Counted from the stretch's first letter, positions 1 to 6,502 are shown. The stretch: 6,579 bases of DNA from Verrucomicrobiota bacterium (GCA_947454295.1 CANGMO010000131.1:1-6579), one strand, 5' to 3'. Program-made: numbers and translations. Notes: a model not told the origin generated them from the letters alone.

Positions 1-1173
1 CACCACGACCAGGTTGTGGAAGACTCCCTCCGCCGGGAGCGCAATGTCGATGATCTCCGGAAAATTCATCTGGAACATCGGCAGAAACAACCGCACTGAG
101 GCCGCGCCGATGTAGAAATCCTCCATCGGCGGAATGCCGACGACCGTCGCCGGGTAGATGGCATCCTGGCGATGGGTGATCGCGGTGACGTGAAACACCG
201 GGTACGGCTCCGGCAGGGTGTAGAAGCCGGTGTGATCGCCAAACGGGCCCTCGTCGCGGAGGGGTTCGACCGGATCAATGTAGCCCTCGATGATGAAGTC
301 CGCGTTGGCGGGAACTTCCAACTCGTTGGTCTCGCACTTCACGAGCTCGATGGATTTCCGGCGGAGGTAGCCAGCGAGGAGGAACTCATCGATGCCGTCC
401 GGAAGCGGCGCGGTGGCGGCGAACGGAAACAACGGGTCCCCTCCGAGGACGATGGCCACCGGCATCCGACTTTTCGTCTCGTAGTAGCGGCGTCCGTGTC
501 GGGCAGCGACCTTCTGCAGCTGCCAGTGCATGCCGGTGGTCTGATCGTCATACACCTGAACCCGGTACATCCCGACGTTGCGTTCGCCGGTGTCGGGATC
601 CTGGGTGACCACACACGGAAGCGTGATGAAGCGTCCTCCATCCAGTGGCCAGCACTTGAGAATCGGAAGGTTCAGCAGCGTGGGTGGCGTTCTGGAAATC
701 GTCTCCGGCCGCGTCCAGTCCGGCGCCGGTGGCCAGGGTGTGGCGTGCGACGGTCGGGGCTCAAACCGGTGGATACGTTCCTTGCAGGGGCCGTCCTTTA
801 CCCGGCGGGGGCGAGCGTGACGAAGTTCCGCAGCCCGCATCAACAGGGCGAGGGCGTCGCGAAACGAGGTGGGCGGCTTGGCCTTCATCAACGCCCCCAG
901 CTCGGCGGCCACGGCGTCCACGGATTCGGCACCCATGCTCATTGCCATGCGACGTGCCGATCCCAGGGTGTTGATCGCCACCGGAAACGGGGAGACCACA
1001 CCATTCACGGTAGGCTTCTCGATCAGGAGGGCCTTGCCGCCGCCCGGCGCCTTCATCTCCCGGTCGGCGAGTTCGGTGATTTCGAGTTCGGTGGCGATGG
1101 GATCCGAAATCCGGGTGAGCTCGCCGGCACGGTCAAGTGCCGCCGTCCAGTCCCGGAATGATTCGTACGCCAT
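1..1173 (-). CDS. ubiD: UbiD-family prenylated-FMN-dependent decarboxylase, partial (C-terminus beyond left edge)
   Basis: The frame is open for 391 codons from the ATG at 1173 to the window edge, so the 3' end is missing. By my recollected alignment to E. coli UbiD (497 aa), about 125 residues are absent. UbiD proteins are cytosolic (de)carboxylases of aromatic or unsaturated acids that use prenylated FMN made by UbiX. Seen here: an N-terminal segment like UbiD (ITELADREMKAPGGG, from residue 32), the cofactor/metal segment DPDTGERNVGMYR (192-204), and EGYIDP then DEGPFGDHTGFY (296-318). By alignment N199 is a metal ligand, R204 and E308 are catalytic, and D313 sits where fungal Fdc1 has Glu. 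Residue 220, normally His in this family, is Gln (CAG). A Pro-rich stretch at about 139-165 is longer than in E. coli UbiD. In a menaquinone-using organism the job could be quinone-precursor decarboxylation, but family members vary widely and no ubiX is visible. The gene follows the amidase gene by 41 bases. Confidence 0.92.
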   Translation of the reverse strand, partial: MAYESFRDWTAALDRAGELTRISDPIATELEITELADREMKAPGGGKALLIEKPTVNGVVSPFPVAINTLGSARRMAMSMGAESVDAVAAELGALMKAKPPTSFRDALALLMRAAELRHARPRRVKDGPCKERIHRFEPRPSHATPWPPAPDWTRPETISRTPPTLLNLPILKCWPLDGGRFITLPCVVTQDPDTGERNVGMYRVQVYDDQTTGMHWQLQKVAARHGRRYYETKSRMPVAIVLGGDPLFPFAATAPLPDGIDEFLLAGYLRRKSIELVKCETNELEVPANADFIIEGYIDPVEPLRDEGPFGDHTGFYTLPEPYPVFHVTAITHRQDAIYPATVVGIPPMEDFYIGAASVRLFLPMFQMNFPEIIDIALPAEGVFHNLVVV

Positions 1174-1214
1174 GGCGCGACGCTATCACGCCATTCCGCC
1201 CGGGCAAATCACGG

Positions 1215-2105
1215 TCATGCCGCGAGGCAGTCCGCCGGCAGGCGCCCGCGGCGCGCCTCACGGCGGACCCGGCGGATCATTTCACGCCACAACGGCGCCA
1301 GGAACCGCGGGGTCGTGATTCCCTCCAACGCGTATACGGCGGTGGCGTGCGTGAGATCGATGTCCGAGACCAGCAATTCGGCACGGCTGTTTCCCGCGAG
1401 GCGGAGCACCGAGGCATCCGCGGCGAGAATCTTGGAATCGCCCGCCGACCAAAGTCCGTCGCCCTGCGGCCCGACGGAATTCGCGAAGACGTAGGGCACC
1501 GCGTTTTCAAAGGCACGCGCCGCGATGCCGTCCCGGCCGCCGCGCTTCCTGCGAGACACGGACAACGGGTCCAATCCGGCGTTGGGGTGAAAGATGATCC
1601 GGGCGCCGGCCATCACCGGCAGCCGCACCAATTCCGGATAGCGTCGCTCGTGACAAATGAGGGCGGTGGAGGGAATGCCGTCGATGTCGAAGAGCGCGAG
1701 ATGTCGCCCGGGGGAAAAGGTGGCGCGGTCTCGTGCGGTGAGATGGCACTTGTCGTAGCGATACACGGCCTGCCCCTTGCGGTTGAAATGCACCAGGGAG
1801 TTGAACGGCTTCCGTCCGGCGAACCACGGGGTGCCCAGCAGCACGTGGACGTGTGCCTCCGCCGTGGCCGATCCGAGTTCCCGGAGCATTCCATGAAGCC
1901 GGGCGCGAGTGATCGATTGGAAATCGCAATTGTAACCGGTGGTTGCGCATTCCGGGAACAGCACTACGTCCGCACCGAGACGCGCGGCACGACGGATCGT
2001 CGCCTCGATCTGCCGCTGGTTCTCGTCGAGCGTGGGTTGGAAGCGCATCTGAGCCACCGCAATGCGGAGGGATGTCCGGACAGGGGGGGCCGGAGGGCGG
2101 GACAT
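1215..2105 (-). CDS. Carbon-nitrogen hydrolase (nitrilase superfamily amidase)
   Basis: Members hydrolyse non-peptide C-N bonds of amides, carbamoyl groups or nitriles through a Glu-Lys-Cys triad, in the cytosol. From the ATG at 2105 the protein is 296 aa, normal for a single-domain member. The core strand RIAVAQMRF lies near the N-terminus. The triad is visible as Glu52 in VLFPECATTGY, Lys119 in YRYDKCHLT and Cys151 in ALICHERRYPEL. FHPNAG and GDSKIL match later conserved core strands, and an Arg-rich tail closes the protein. The open frame extends further upstream (ATG at 2129, ATG at 2186, TTG at 2204), but the two longest options would run into or nearly abut the divergent methyltransferase start at 2195, and the extra residues are basic and not domain-like. 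I chose 2105 because it lies closest to the conserved domain; 2129 (304 aa) is also possible. No start has a Shine-Dalgarno sequence. Substrate unknown; the close downstream UbiD gene suggests co-transcription. Confidence 0.9.
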   Translation of the reverse strand: MSRPPAPPVRTSLRIAVAQMRFQPTLDENQRQIEATIRRAARLGADVVLFPECATTGYNCDFQSITRARLHGMLRELGSATAEAHVHVLLGTPWFAGRKPFNSLVHFNRKGQAVYRYDKCHLTARDRATFSPGRHLALFDIDGIPSTALICHERRYPELVRLPVMAGARIIFHPNAGLDPLSVSRRKRGGRDGIAARAFENAVPYVFANSVGPQGDGLWSAGDSKILAADASVLRLAGNSRAELLVSDIDLTHATAVYALEGITTPRFLAPLWREMIRRVRREARRGRLPADCLAA

Positions 2106-2194
2106 GGCCGGCAGCCTAGGCAGCCGCATGGCCGAAGGCAATCGGTCGGGGATTCCCTTTGATTTCCGTGCGGGGGCTCGGTGCATGATCCGCC
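2106..2194. promoter_or_regulatory. Divergent intergenic region between amidase and methyltransferase genes
   Basis: This is the only stretch between the leftward amidase-UbiD pair and the rightward four-gene block, so promoters for both directions are expected here or inside the 5' ends. I see no convincing -35/-10 pair. The one visible element is a short direct repeat, GGCAGCC-TA-GGCAGCC, at 2110-2125, which contains the palindrome GCCTAGGC (2114-2121). If the amidase starts at 2129 this repeat is coding (Arg-Leu-Pro twice). The regulatory assignment is inferred from gene layout only. Confidence 0.3.
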
Positions 2195-3235
2195 GTGCCT
2201 GCAAGCTGGACCGACACTCATTGCGCCGTCTGCGGCGGCCTGGATGGCGCCTCGATTCTCAACGTGCCCCATGCGGATGCGCCGGGCGGCGTCACCTATG
2301 TTTGGCGATGCGGCCTATGCGGGTTGCGCCGTCTGCGGCCGCGTCCCGGTCCTGAAATCCTGGGCCGCTACTATTCCGAGGCGGCTGGCTACAACGCCTT
2401 CGTCGGCCGGCGCCGTGGTGCGCGGGCTCAGCGCGTTTGGGATTTTCTCCGTGACTGCCGTTCCCGCCCCGCAGGCGCTTCCACCGCTTCCCGATGGTTG
2501 GCCCCGCTGGGCGGTTGGATCGCTGACTGGGCCTTTGACATCAACGTGCCCATCGACGGTCGCAAAGGGCTGCGTGTTCTTGAGGTGGGCTCGGGTTACG
2601 GGGACATTCTCATCTATCTCCGCTCCCGCGGATGCGAGGTCCTGGGAACCGACCTCAGCGAAGCGGCCTCGCGCAAGGGAGCGGAGCAGGGGGTGGAGAT
2701 TCGCGTCGGCAACCTGACGGACCTCGGGCTTCCGTCGGCGTCATTTGATGCCGCCATTCTGAGCCACAGTCTGGAACACCTCCCCGATCCCAATGTGGAA
2801 CTGGCGGAACTGGCGCGCGTGCTGCGTCCCGGGGGACGCATCCATCTGGCGGTGCCCAATGGCAATGCCGTGCGTCTCGCCCTGGATGGACGTGACTGGG
2901 CGCATCTCTCTCATCCCTTTCACTTCTGGTACTTTGATCCGCGAACCATCCAGCGCATTCTCGCTAAGCATGGATTCGTGCCGGTCGAGCGGCCCTATAC
3001 CACCACGAGACATCATGCGCTCCTGAGCTGGCGGGATCAGAGTTCGAGCCGCGGGTTTCTGGCGGCCACCCGCGGTCTGCTGGCCTTCCTGCGTGAATCC
3101 TGGCGTCGGCCTGGCGGCGGGGACGTCCTTCGCGTGGTGGCAGAGCTCCGGGGAAAAGAGGCGGGCGATGCGCTGCTGGCTCGACTCGATCGGGACCGCA
3201 GTGGTACGAAGCCCTCCGAAACCAATATCTCATGA
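2195..3235 (+). CDS. Class I SAM-dependent methyltransferase with N-terminal zinc ribbon
   Basis: A 346-aa protein starting at GTG 2195. An in-frame TGA at 2186-2188 leaves almost no room for an earlier start. Residues 10-42 hold two Cys pairs, CAVC (10-13) and CGLC (39-42), the spacing of a zinc ribbon, followed by the PGPEILGRYYSEAAGYN segment typical of this methyltransferase subfamily. The Rossmann methyltransferase core follows. Motif I is LEVGSGYGD (129-137), Asp153 in GTDLS is the likely ribose-binding acidic residue, HSLEHLPDP (191-199) is motif IV-like, and VLRPGGRIHLAVPN (209-222) is the post-core motif. After the core come an aromatic/His-rich segment (HLSHPFHFWYFDP, 237-249) and a charged helical C-terminal tail. 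Proteins of this build often methylate sugars, lipids or other small molecules, but the substrate cannot be read from sequence. Its stop overlaps the RidA-family start (ATGA, 3232-3235), so translation of the two is probably coupled. No Shine-Dalgarno sequence is seen. Confidence 0.88.
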   Translation: MPASWTDTHCAVCGGLDGASILNVPHADAPGGVTYVWRCGLCGLRRLRPRPGPEILGRYYSEAAGYNAFVGRRRGARAQRVWDFLRDCRSRPAGASTASRWLAPLGGWIADWAFDINVPIDGRKGLRVLEVGSGYGDILIYLRSRGCEVLGTDLSEAASRKGAEQGVEIRVGNLTDLGLPSASFDAAILSHSLEHLPDPNVELAELARVLRPGGRIHLAVPNGNAVRLALDGRDWAHLSHPFHFWYFDPRTIQRILAKHGFVPVERPYTTTRHHALLSWRDQSSSRGFLAATRGLLAFLRESWRRPGGGDVLRVVAELRGKEAGDALLARLDRDRSGTKPSETNIS

Positions 3236-3693
3236 GCGCCGAAGCCCGTCTCCGCGATCTGCATCTTGAACTTCCCAAGGCCCCCAAACCGGTGGCCGTT
3301 TACAAGCCGCTCGTGGTGAGCGGCTCGCATGCCTATGTCTCGGGCCACGGCCCGTTGCGCACCGATGGCACCCTGATCCAGGGCGTGGTGGGCAAGGATC
3401 TCACTCTCGACGAAGGCAAGGCCGCCGCGCGTCAGGTCGGACTCGCAATTCTTGCCACGGTGAAGGAGCAGCTGGGCTCGCTCGATCGCGTGAACCGCGT
3501 GGTCAAGATCCTCGGCATGGTGAACACCGCCGCCGATTTCTACGATCATCCCAAGGTGATCAATGGATGCAGCGAGCTCTTCGCCGAGATCTGGGGCCCG
3601 GACAAGGGCATCGGCGCGCGGAGCGCGGTGGGCATGGGACCGTTGCCCGGCAACATTGCCGTGGAGATCGAGGTCATCTTCGAACTCGTCTGA
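3232..3693 (+). CDS. RidA family protein (YjgF/YER057c/UK114), probable enamine/imine deaminase
   Basis: A 153-aa protein, a little longer than classical RidA (about 128 aa) and resembling the roughly 150-aa RidA-like subgroup. RidA proteins form cytosolic trimers, and the archetype hydrolyses 2-aminoacrylate and related enamines/imines made by PLP-dependent Ser/Thr dehydratases, which protects other PLP enzymes. Seen: the strand VSGSHAYVSGHGPLRTDG (29-46), the helix DEGKAAARQVGLAILATVKE (60-79), and the C-terminal signature GARSAVGMGPLPGNIAVEIE (128-147). Arg130 aligns with E. coli RidA Arg105, which binds the substrate carboxylate, and the VEIE acidic pair matches the conserved terminal Glu region. 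Deaminase activity is not shown for every member of this longer subgroup. The start ATG overlaps the upstream methyltransferase stop (ATGA), and a PLP enzyme follows 9 bases downstream. That context supports a role in handling that enzyme's reactive product. Confidence 0.93.
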   Translation: MSAEARLRDLHLELPKAPKPVAVYKPLVVSGSHAYVSGHGPLRTDGTLIQGVVGKDLTLDEGKAAARQVGLAILATVKEQLGSLDRVNRVVKILGMVNTAADFYDHPKVINGCSELFAEIWGPDKGIGARSAVGMGPLPGNIAVEIEVIFELV

Positions 3694-3702
3694 TCCACCC
3701 CG

Positions 3703-4812
3703 ATGGACGCCGCCTGGTATCAAGTTCGCAACGCCGCTGAGGTCCCGTCGCCGGCGCTCCTCGTGTATCCCGAGCGCATCGAGCGGAATCTCGCCGCCAT
3801 GATCCGCATCGCCGGTGATCCGGGGCGGCTGCGTCCGCACATCAAAACGCACAAACTTCCCGAGCTGGTGCGTCGCCAGGTTGCACTGGGGATCACGCGC
3901 GTGAAGTGCGCGACAATCGCCGAGGCCGAGATGGCGGCGCTGGCCGGCGCCGAGGATGTGCTGCTCGCCTGCCAGCCGGTGGGCCCCAATGCAGAACGTC
4001 TCGTGGAACTTGCCGTCCGCCATCCTGGCACGCGCGTCTCCGCCGTGCTGGACAATGTGGCCTCCGCCAGGGCGCTTTCCGATGCCGCGGTGCAGGCCTC
4101 GACTCGGGTCGGTGCCTGGATGGATCTTGATGTCGGTCAGCATCGCACCGGCATCGCACCGGATGCGTCGGCCGAGGCGTTGTATCGCACGCTCGCCGGA
4201 CTTCCCGGTCTTGAGCTTCGCGGACTGCATGCCTACGACGGTCATCTGCATGACGCGGATCCGGCGGCTCGAAAGGCTACCTGCGACGCCGCGTTTGCTC
4301 CGGTTGAGGCGCTGCGTGCGCGGCTGGAATCCGCGGGGCTTCCGGTGCCGGCGGTGGTGGCCGGCGGCACGCCCACCTTCCCGATGCATGCGCAACGCGA
4401 GGGCGTGGAACTCAGTCCGGGCACCTGTGTGTTGTGGGATGCCGGGTACGCCAAGAAATTGCCGGATCTGGTGTTTGAGCCGGCCGCCGTGCTGCTTACT
4501 CGGGTGGTCAGCAAGCCGACGCCGCAGCGGTTGTGTCTGGACCTGGGGCACAAGGCCGTCGCCTCCGAAATGCCGCAGCCGCGCGTCGTTTTTTTGAACC
4601 TTCCTGGTGCGACTGCGGTGGCGCACAACGAGGAGCATCTGGTGGTCGAGGGAGTCGATGCTGCGTCGTTCGCTGTAGGGGACTGCGTCTATGCGCTTCC
4701 CTGGCATGTCTGCCCTACGGTTGCCCTACACCAGGAGGTGTGGGTGGTGCAGGATGGACAGGCTTCGGCGCGCTGGACGGTGACCGCGCGGGCACGTCGA
4801 ATTGATATTTGA
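3703..4812 (+). CDS. PLP-dependent D-threonine aldolase / D-serine dehydratase family enzyme (fold type III)
   Basis: A 369-aa protein, the usual length for the family. These enzymes have an alanine-racemase-like TIM barrel that binds PLP plus a C-terminal beta domain carrying a metal site. They either split D-threonine to glycine and acetaldehyde or dehydrate D-serine to pyruvate and ammonia. Seen: PSPALLVYPERIERNL (15-30) at the barrel entry, the PLP-lysine motif RPHIKTHK (44-51, probable Schiff-base Lys48), MDLDVGQHRTG (140-150), LHAYDGHLH (175-183), the phosphate-loop-like GGTPTF (221-226), and the C-terminal metal motif PWHVCPTVALHQE (333-345) with His335 and Cys337. As I recall the family, His-x-Cys resembles the zinc site of eukaryotic-type D-serine dehydratase, whereas characterised D-threonine aldolases use His-x-Asp. 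This favours, without proving, dehydratase chemistry. The RidA-family neighbour 9 bases upstream points the same way, because D-serine dehydration yields 2-aminoacrylate. No Shine-Dalgarno sequence precedes the ATG. Confidence 0.9.
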   Translation: MDAAWYQVRNAAEVPSPALLVYPERIERNLAAMIRIAGDPGRLRPHIKTHKLPELVRRQVALGITRVKCATIAEAEMAALAGAEDVLLACQPVGPNAERLVELAVRHPGTRVSAVLDNVASARALSDAAVQASTRVGAWMDLDVGQHRTGIAPDASAEALYRTLAGLPGLELRGLHAYDGHLHDADPAARKATCDAAFAPVEALRARLESAGLPVPAVVAGGTPTFPMHAQREGVELSPGTCVLWDAGYAKKLPDLVFEPAAVLLTRVVSKPTPQRLCLDLGHKAVASEMPQPRVVFLNLPGATAVAHNEEHLVVEGVDAASFAVGDCVYALPWHVCPTVALHQEVWVVQDGQASARWTVTARARRIDI

Positions 4813-4900
4813 TCCGCGGGACAATTCTGCCGATGACAGTGGGACTCTGGCGTCCGGATGAACCGGGCGGCCGTTAACACTCAGACACGCAGACGACACC

Positions 4901-5995
4901 ATGTTTGTTTTTGATGCACATCTCGACCTGGCGATGAACGCCGTCGAGTGGAACCGCGACCTCACCCGCCCCCTTCAGGAAATTCGCGCCGATGAGTCCC
5001 GTCTCAAGGACAAGCCGGATCGCGGACACGGAACCGTCTGCTTTCCGGAAATGCGCCGCGGCGGTGTGGGACTCTGTGTCGCCACCCAGATCGCGCGTGT
5101 GGAGCATCACGCGTGGAGCCCGGTGGCCGGGTGGCGTTCGCCGGCGCAGGCGTGGGCGATGACCCAGGCGCAGCTCGCGTGGTATCGAGAAATGGAGGAG
5201 GCCGGCGAGCTGGTCCAGATCCGTGATCGCGCCGCGCTGGAGGCGCATCTCGCCAACTGGCCCGTGCAGGCGGCGAGCACCCAGGAGGCGCCTCACGCCA
5301 ACAAGCCGGCGATCGGCTACATTCTCTCCCTCGAAGGCGCGGATTCGCTGGTGACCATGAGCCACCTCGAACGTGCCTACGGCTACGGGCTTCGGGCCAT
5401 CGGGCCGGCCCACTATGGACCTGGCGTGTACGCCAACGGCACCCACGCCACCGGCGGACTCAACGCGCGGGGACGCGAGCTGCTGACCGAAATGCGGCGG
5501 CTTGGAATTCTCCTCGACGCCACGCATCTCTGCGACGAGGCGTTCTGGGATGTGATGAAGCTGTGGGACGGACCGGTTTGGGCCAGTCACCAGAACTGCC
5601 GGTCGCTGGTGCCCGATACGCGCCAGTGGACCGACGATCAGATTCGCGAACTCATCCGCCGCGACGGCGTGCTGGGTGCGGTGTTTGATGCGTGGATGAT
5701 GGTGCCGGGCTGGGAACGCGGAAAAACCACTCCGGTCTCGGCGCATCTCAAGCTCGAGCGGATTGTCGAGCACATCGATCACATCTGCCAGCTGGCCGGC
5801 AATGCGCGTCACGTGGGCATTGGCTCGGACCTCGATGGGGGCTTTGGCATTGAGCAGACGCCGCAGGATCTTCAATCCATCGCCGAACTGCAGCGCCTCC
5901 CAGCCCTGCTGCGGGCGCGCGGATTCTCCGAGGCCGACGTTTTCGGACTGGCGCACGGGAATTTCCTTCGCGTTCTCCGCAACGCGTGGACCTGA
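4901..5995 (+). CDS. Membrane dipeptidase family (peptidase M19) zinc dipeptidase
   Basis: A 364-aa protein with the binuclear-zinc TIM-barrel fold of renal dipeptidase. M19 enzymes hydrolyse dipeptides and, unlike most peptidases, tolerate a D-residue at the C-terminal position. The ligand set is complete: His7 and Asp9 in FDAHLDLA, Glu145 in LSLEGAD (the bridging Glu), His209 in LLDATHLCD, His230 in ASHQNCRSL, and Asp310 in GIGSDLDGG. GLNARGRELLTEMRRLGILLDATH (187-209 region) is the family's characteristic run into the first metal His. No signal peptide or membrane segment is visible, because the metal motif begins at residue 7, so the protein is predicted to be cytoplasmic despite the family name. 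It follows the PLP enzyme after 88 bases, with no terminator-like hairpin seen in the gap, so it may share the upstream transcript or have its own weak promoter. Context suggests it feeds D-amino acids to that enzyme. The ATG lacks a Shine-Dalgarno sequence. Confidence 0.93.
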   Translation: MFVFDAHLDLAMNAVEWNRDLTRPLQEIRADESRLKDKPDRGHGTVCFPEMRRGGVGLCVATQIARVEHHAWSPVAGWRSPAQAWAMTQAQLAWYREMEEAGELVQIRDRAALEAHLANWPVQAASTQEAPHANKPAIGYILSLEGADSLVTMSHLERAYGYGLRAIGPAHYGPGVYANGTHATGGLNARGRELLTEMRRLGILLDATHLCDEAFWDVMKLWDGPVWASHQNCRSLVPDTRQWTDDQIRELIRRDGVLGAVFDAWMMVPGWERGKTTPVSAHLKLERIVEHIDHICQLAGNARHVGIGSDLDGGFGIEQTPQDLQSIAELQRLPALLRARGFSEADVFGLAHGNFLRVLRNAWT

Positions 5996-6043
5996 ACTGA
6001 TCGAACCTGGAACCGCGTCGGGTGTGGAATCCGGCCGGTTTGG

Positions 6044-6091
6044 AAAAAGAAAACGGCGCCGGGCATGAAGCCGGCGCCGTGTTCTTGTCTT
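6044..6091. terminator. Bidirectional rho-independent terminator between the dipeptidase gene and infA
   Basis: A perfect 10-bp stem, ACGGCGCCGG (6053-6062) with CCGGCGCCGT (6071-6080), encloses an 8-base loop. Read on the minus strand the hairpin is followed by TTTTCTTTTTCC, a good U-tract for ending infA, whose stop is about 70 bases upstream. Read on the plus strand it is followed by the weaker T-rich GTTCTTGTCTT, 57 bases after the dipeptidase stop. The convergent gene order fits a shared terminator, stronger in the infA direction. Confidence 0.85.
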
Positions 6092-6150
6092 GGGACGAAG
6101 TTTGGGGTCGCGACGGAGGAGCGGGAATCCGCACTCGCGGCGATGCGTCC

Positions 6151-6363
6151 TTAGCCCAGACGGTAGGTGATGCGTGCCTTGTTCAGGTCGTAGGGGGACA
6201 TTTCCAGGCGCACGCGGTCGCCAGGGGTCAGTCGGATGAAGCGCTTGCGCATCTTGCCCGAGATGTGGGCGAGGACGATGTGCTTGTTGTCGAGTTCGAC
6301 GCGAAACATCGTTCCGGCGAGCACCGTGAGGATCTTCCCTTCGAGTGAAATATGTTCTTCCAT
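6151..6363 (-). CDS. infA: Translation initiation factor IF-1
   Basis: A 70-aa single S1/OB-fold protein (IF-1 is usually about 70-73 aa). IF-1 binds the ribosomal A site on the 30S subunit with IF-2 and IF-3 during initiation. The sequence matches the family along its full length: ISLEGKILTVLAGTMFRVEL (5-24), the highly conserved VLAHISGKMRK (30-40), IRLTPGDRVRLEMSPYD (43-59) and KARITYRLG (62-70). The ATG at 6363 gives the standard N-terminus. No Shine-Dalgarno sequence lies in the 20 bases before it, and no other start codon is seen in frame nearby. It stands apart from any ribosomal protein genes in this window. A terminator ends the upstream same-strand gene, so infA should have its own promoter within about 6364-6464, though I cannot pick one out. 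Confidence 0.97.
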   Translation of the reverse strand: MEEHISLEGKILTVLAGTMFRVELDNKHIVLAHISGKMRKRFIRLTPGDRVRLEMSPYDLNKARITYRLG

Positions 6364-6464
6364 GATCGAACGACTAAACGGCTCATGCGGCCCAGCCGGG
6401 GACTTCGGGCGTTTTTGGGGGGATACGGAACGGGACTGGAACCATCCGTCTCCAGTTTGGGTCC

Positions 6465-6502
6465 AAAAAGCGGCGCGGGTGGAATAAACCGGACCCGCGC
6501 CG
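6465..6502 (-). terminator. Rho-independent terminator of the gene entering from the right
   Basis: A perfect 10-bp stem, CGGCGCGGGT (6471-6480) with ACCCGCGCCG (6493-6502), has a 12-base loop. On the minus strand it is followed by C then TTTTT (6465-6469). It lies 50 bases beyond the stop codon of the partial gene at 6553-6579, as expected for its terminator, and separates that gene from infA. The plus-strand side reads TTGAAAAT after the stem, so it is not convincing in that direction. Confidence 0.8.

Noticed and set aside
172..1161. A 329-codon open frame on the plus strand opposite UbiD
   Set aside because: The minus strand encodes a continuous UbiD protein with conserved motifs; the plus frame has low-complexity Arg/Gly/His content and no motif.
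1137..2162. A 341-codon open frame on the plus strand opposite the amidase
   Set aside because: It is a shadow of the amidase, whose Glu-Lys-Cys triad is clearly in the minus frame.
3037..4707. A 556-codon open frame on the minus strand opposite the RidA and PLP enzyme genes
   Set aside because: It lies antisense to two well-recognised genes, and its translation is Arg/His/Gly-rich with no family motif. This is typical of a shadow frame in GC-rich coding DNA.
4802..4837. TTGATA / TTGATC hexamers before the dipeptidase gene as a possible promoter
   Set aside because: No matching -10 hexamer lies at 16-18 bases, and the hexamers fall in the last codons of the PLP enzyme, so chance is likely.
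4874..5956. A 360-codon open frame on the minus strand opposite the dipeptidase gene
   Set aside because: The plus strand carries an intact M19 peptidase with all metal ligands; the antisense product has no recognisable domain.
6390..6416. GCCC...GGGC pairing followed by GTTTTT on the plus strand, terminator-like
   Set aside because: The stem is only four bases with a 13-base loop, and no plus-strand gene lies immediately upstream for it to terminate.
6435..6456. Inverted repeat ACTGGA / TCCAGT in the infA leader
   Set aside because: It is a six-base stem with a 10-base loop, which can easily arise by chance. No known leader element or ribosomal-protein-type regulator is recognisable.
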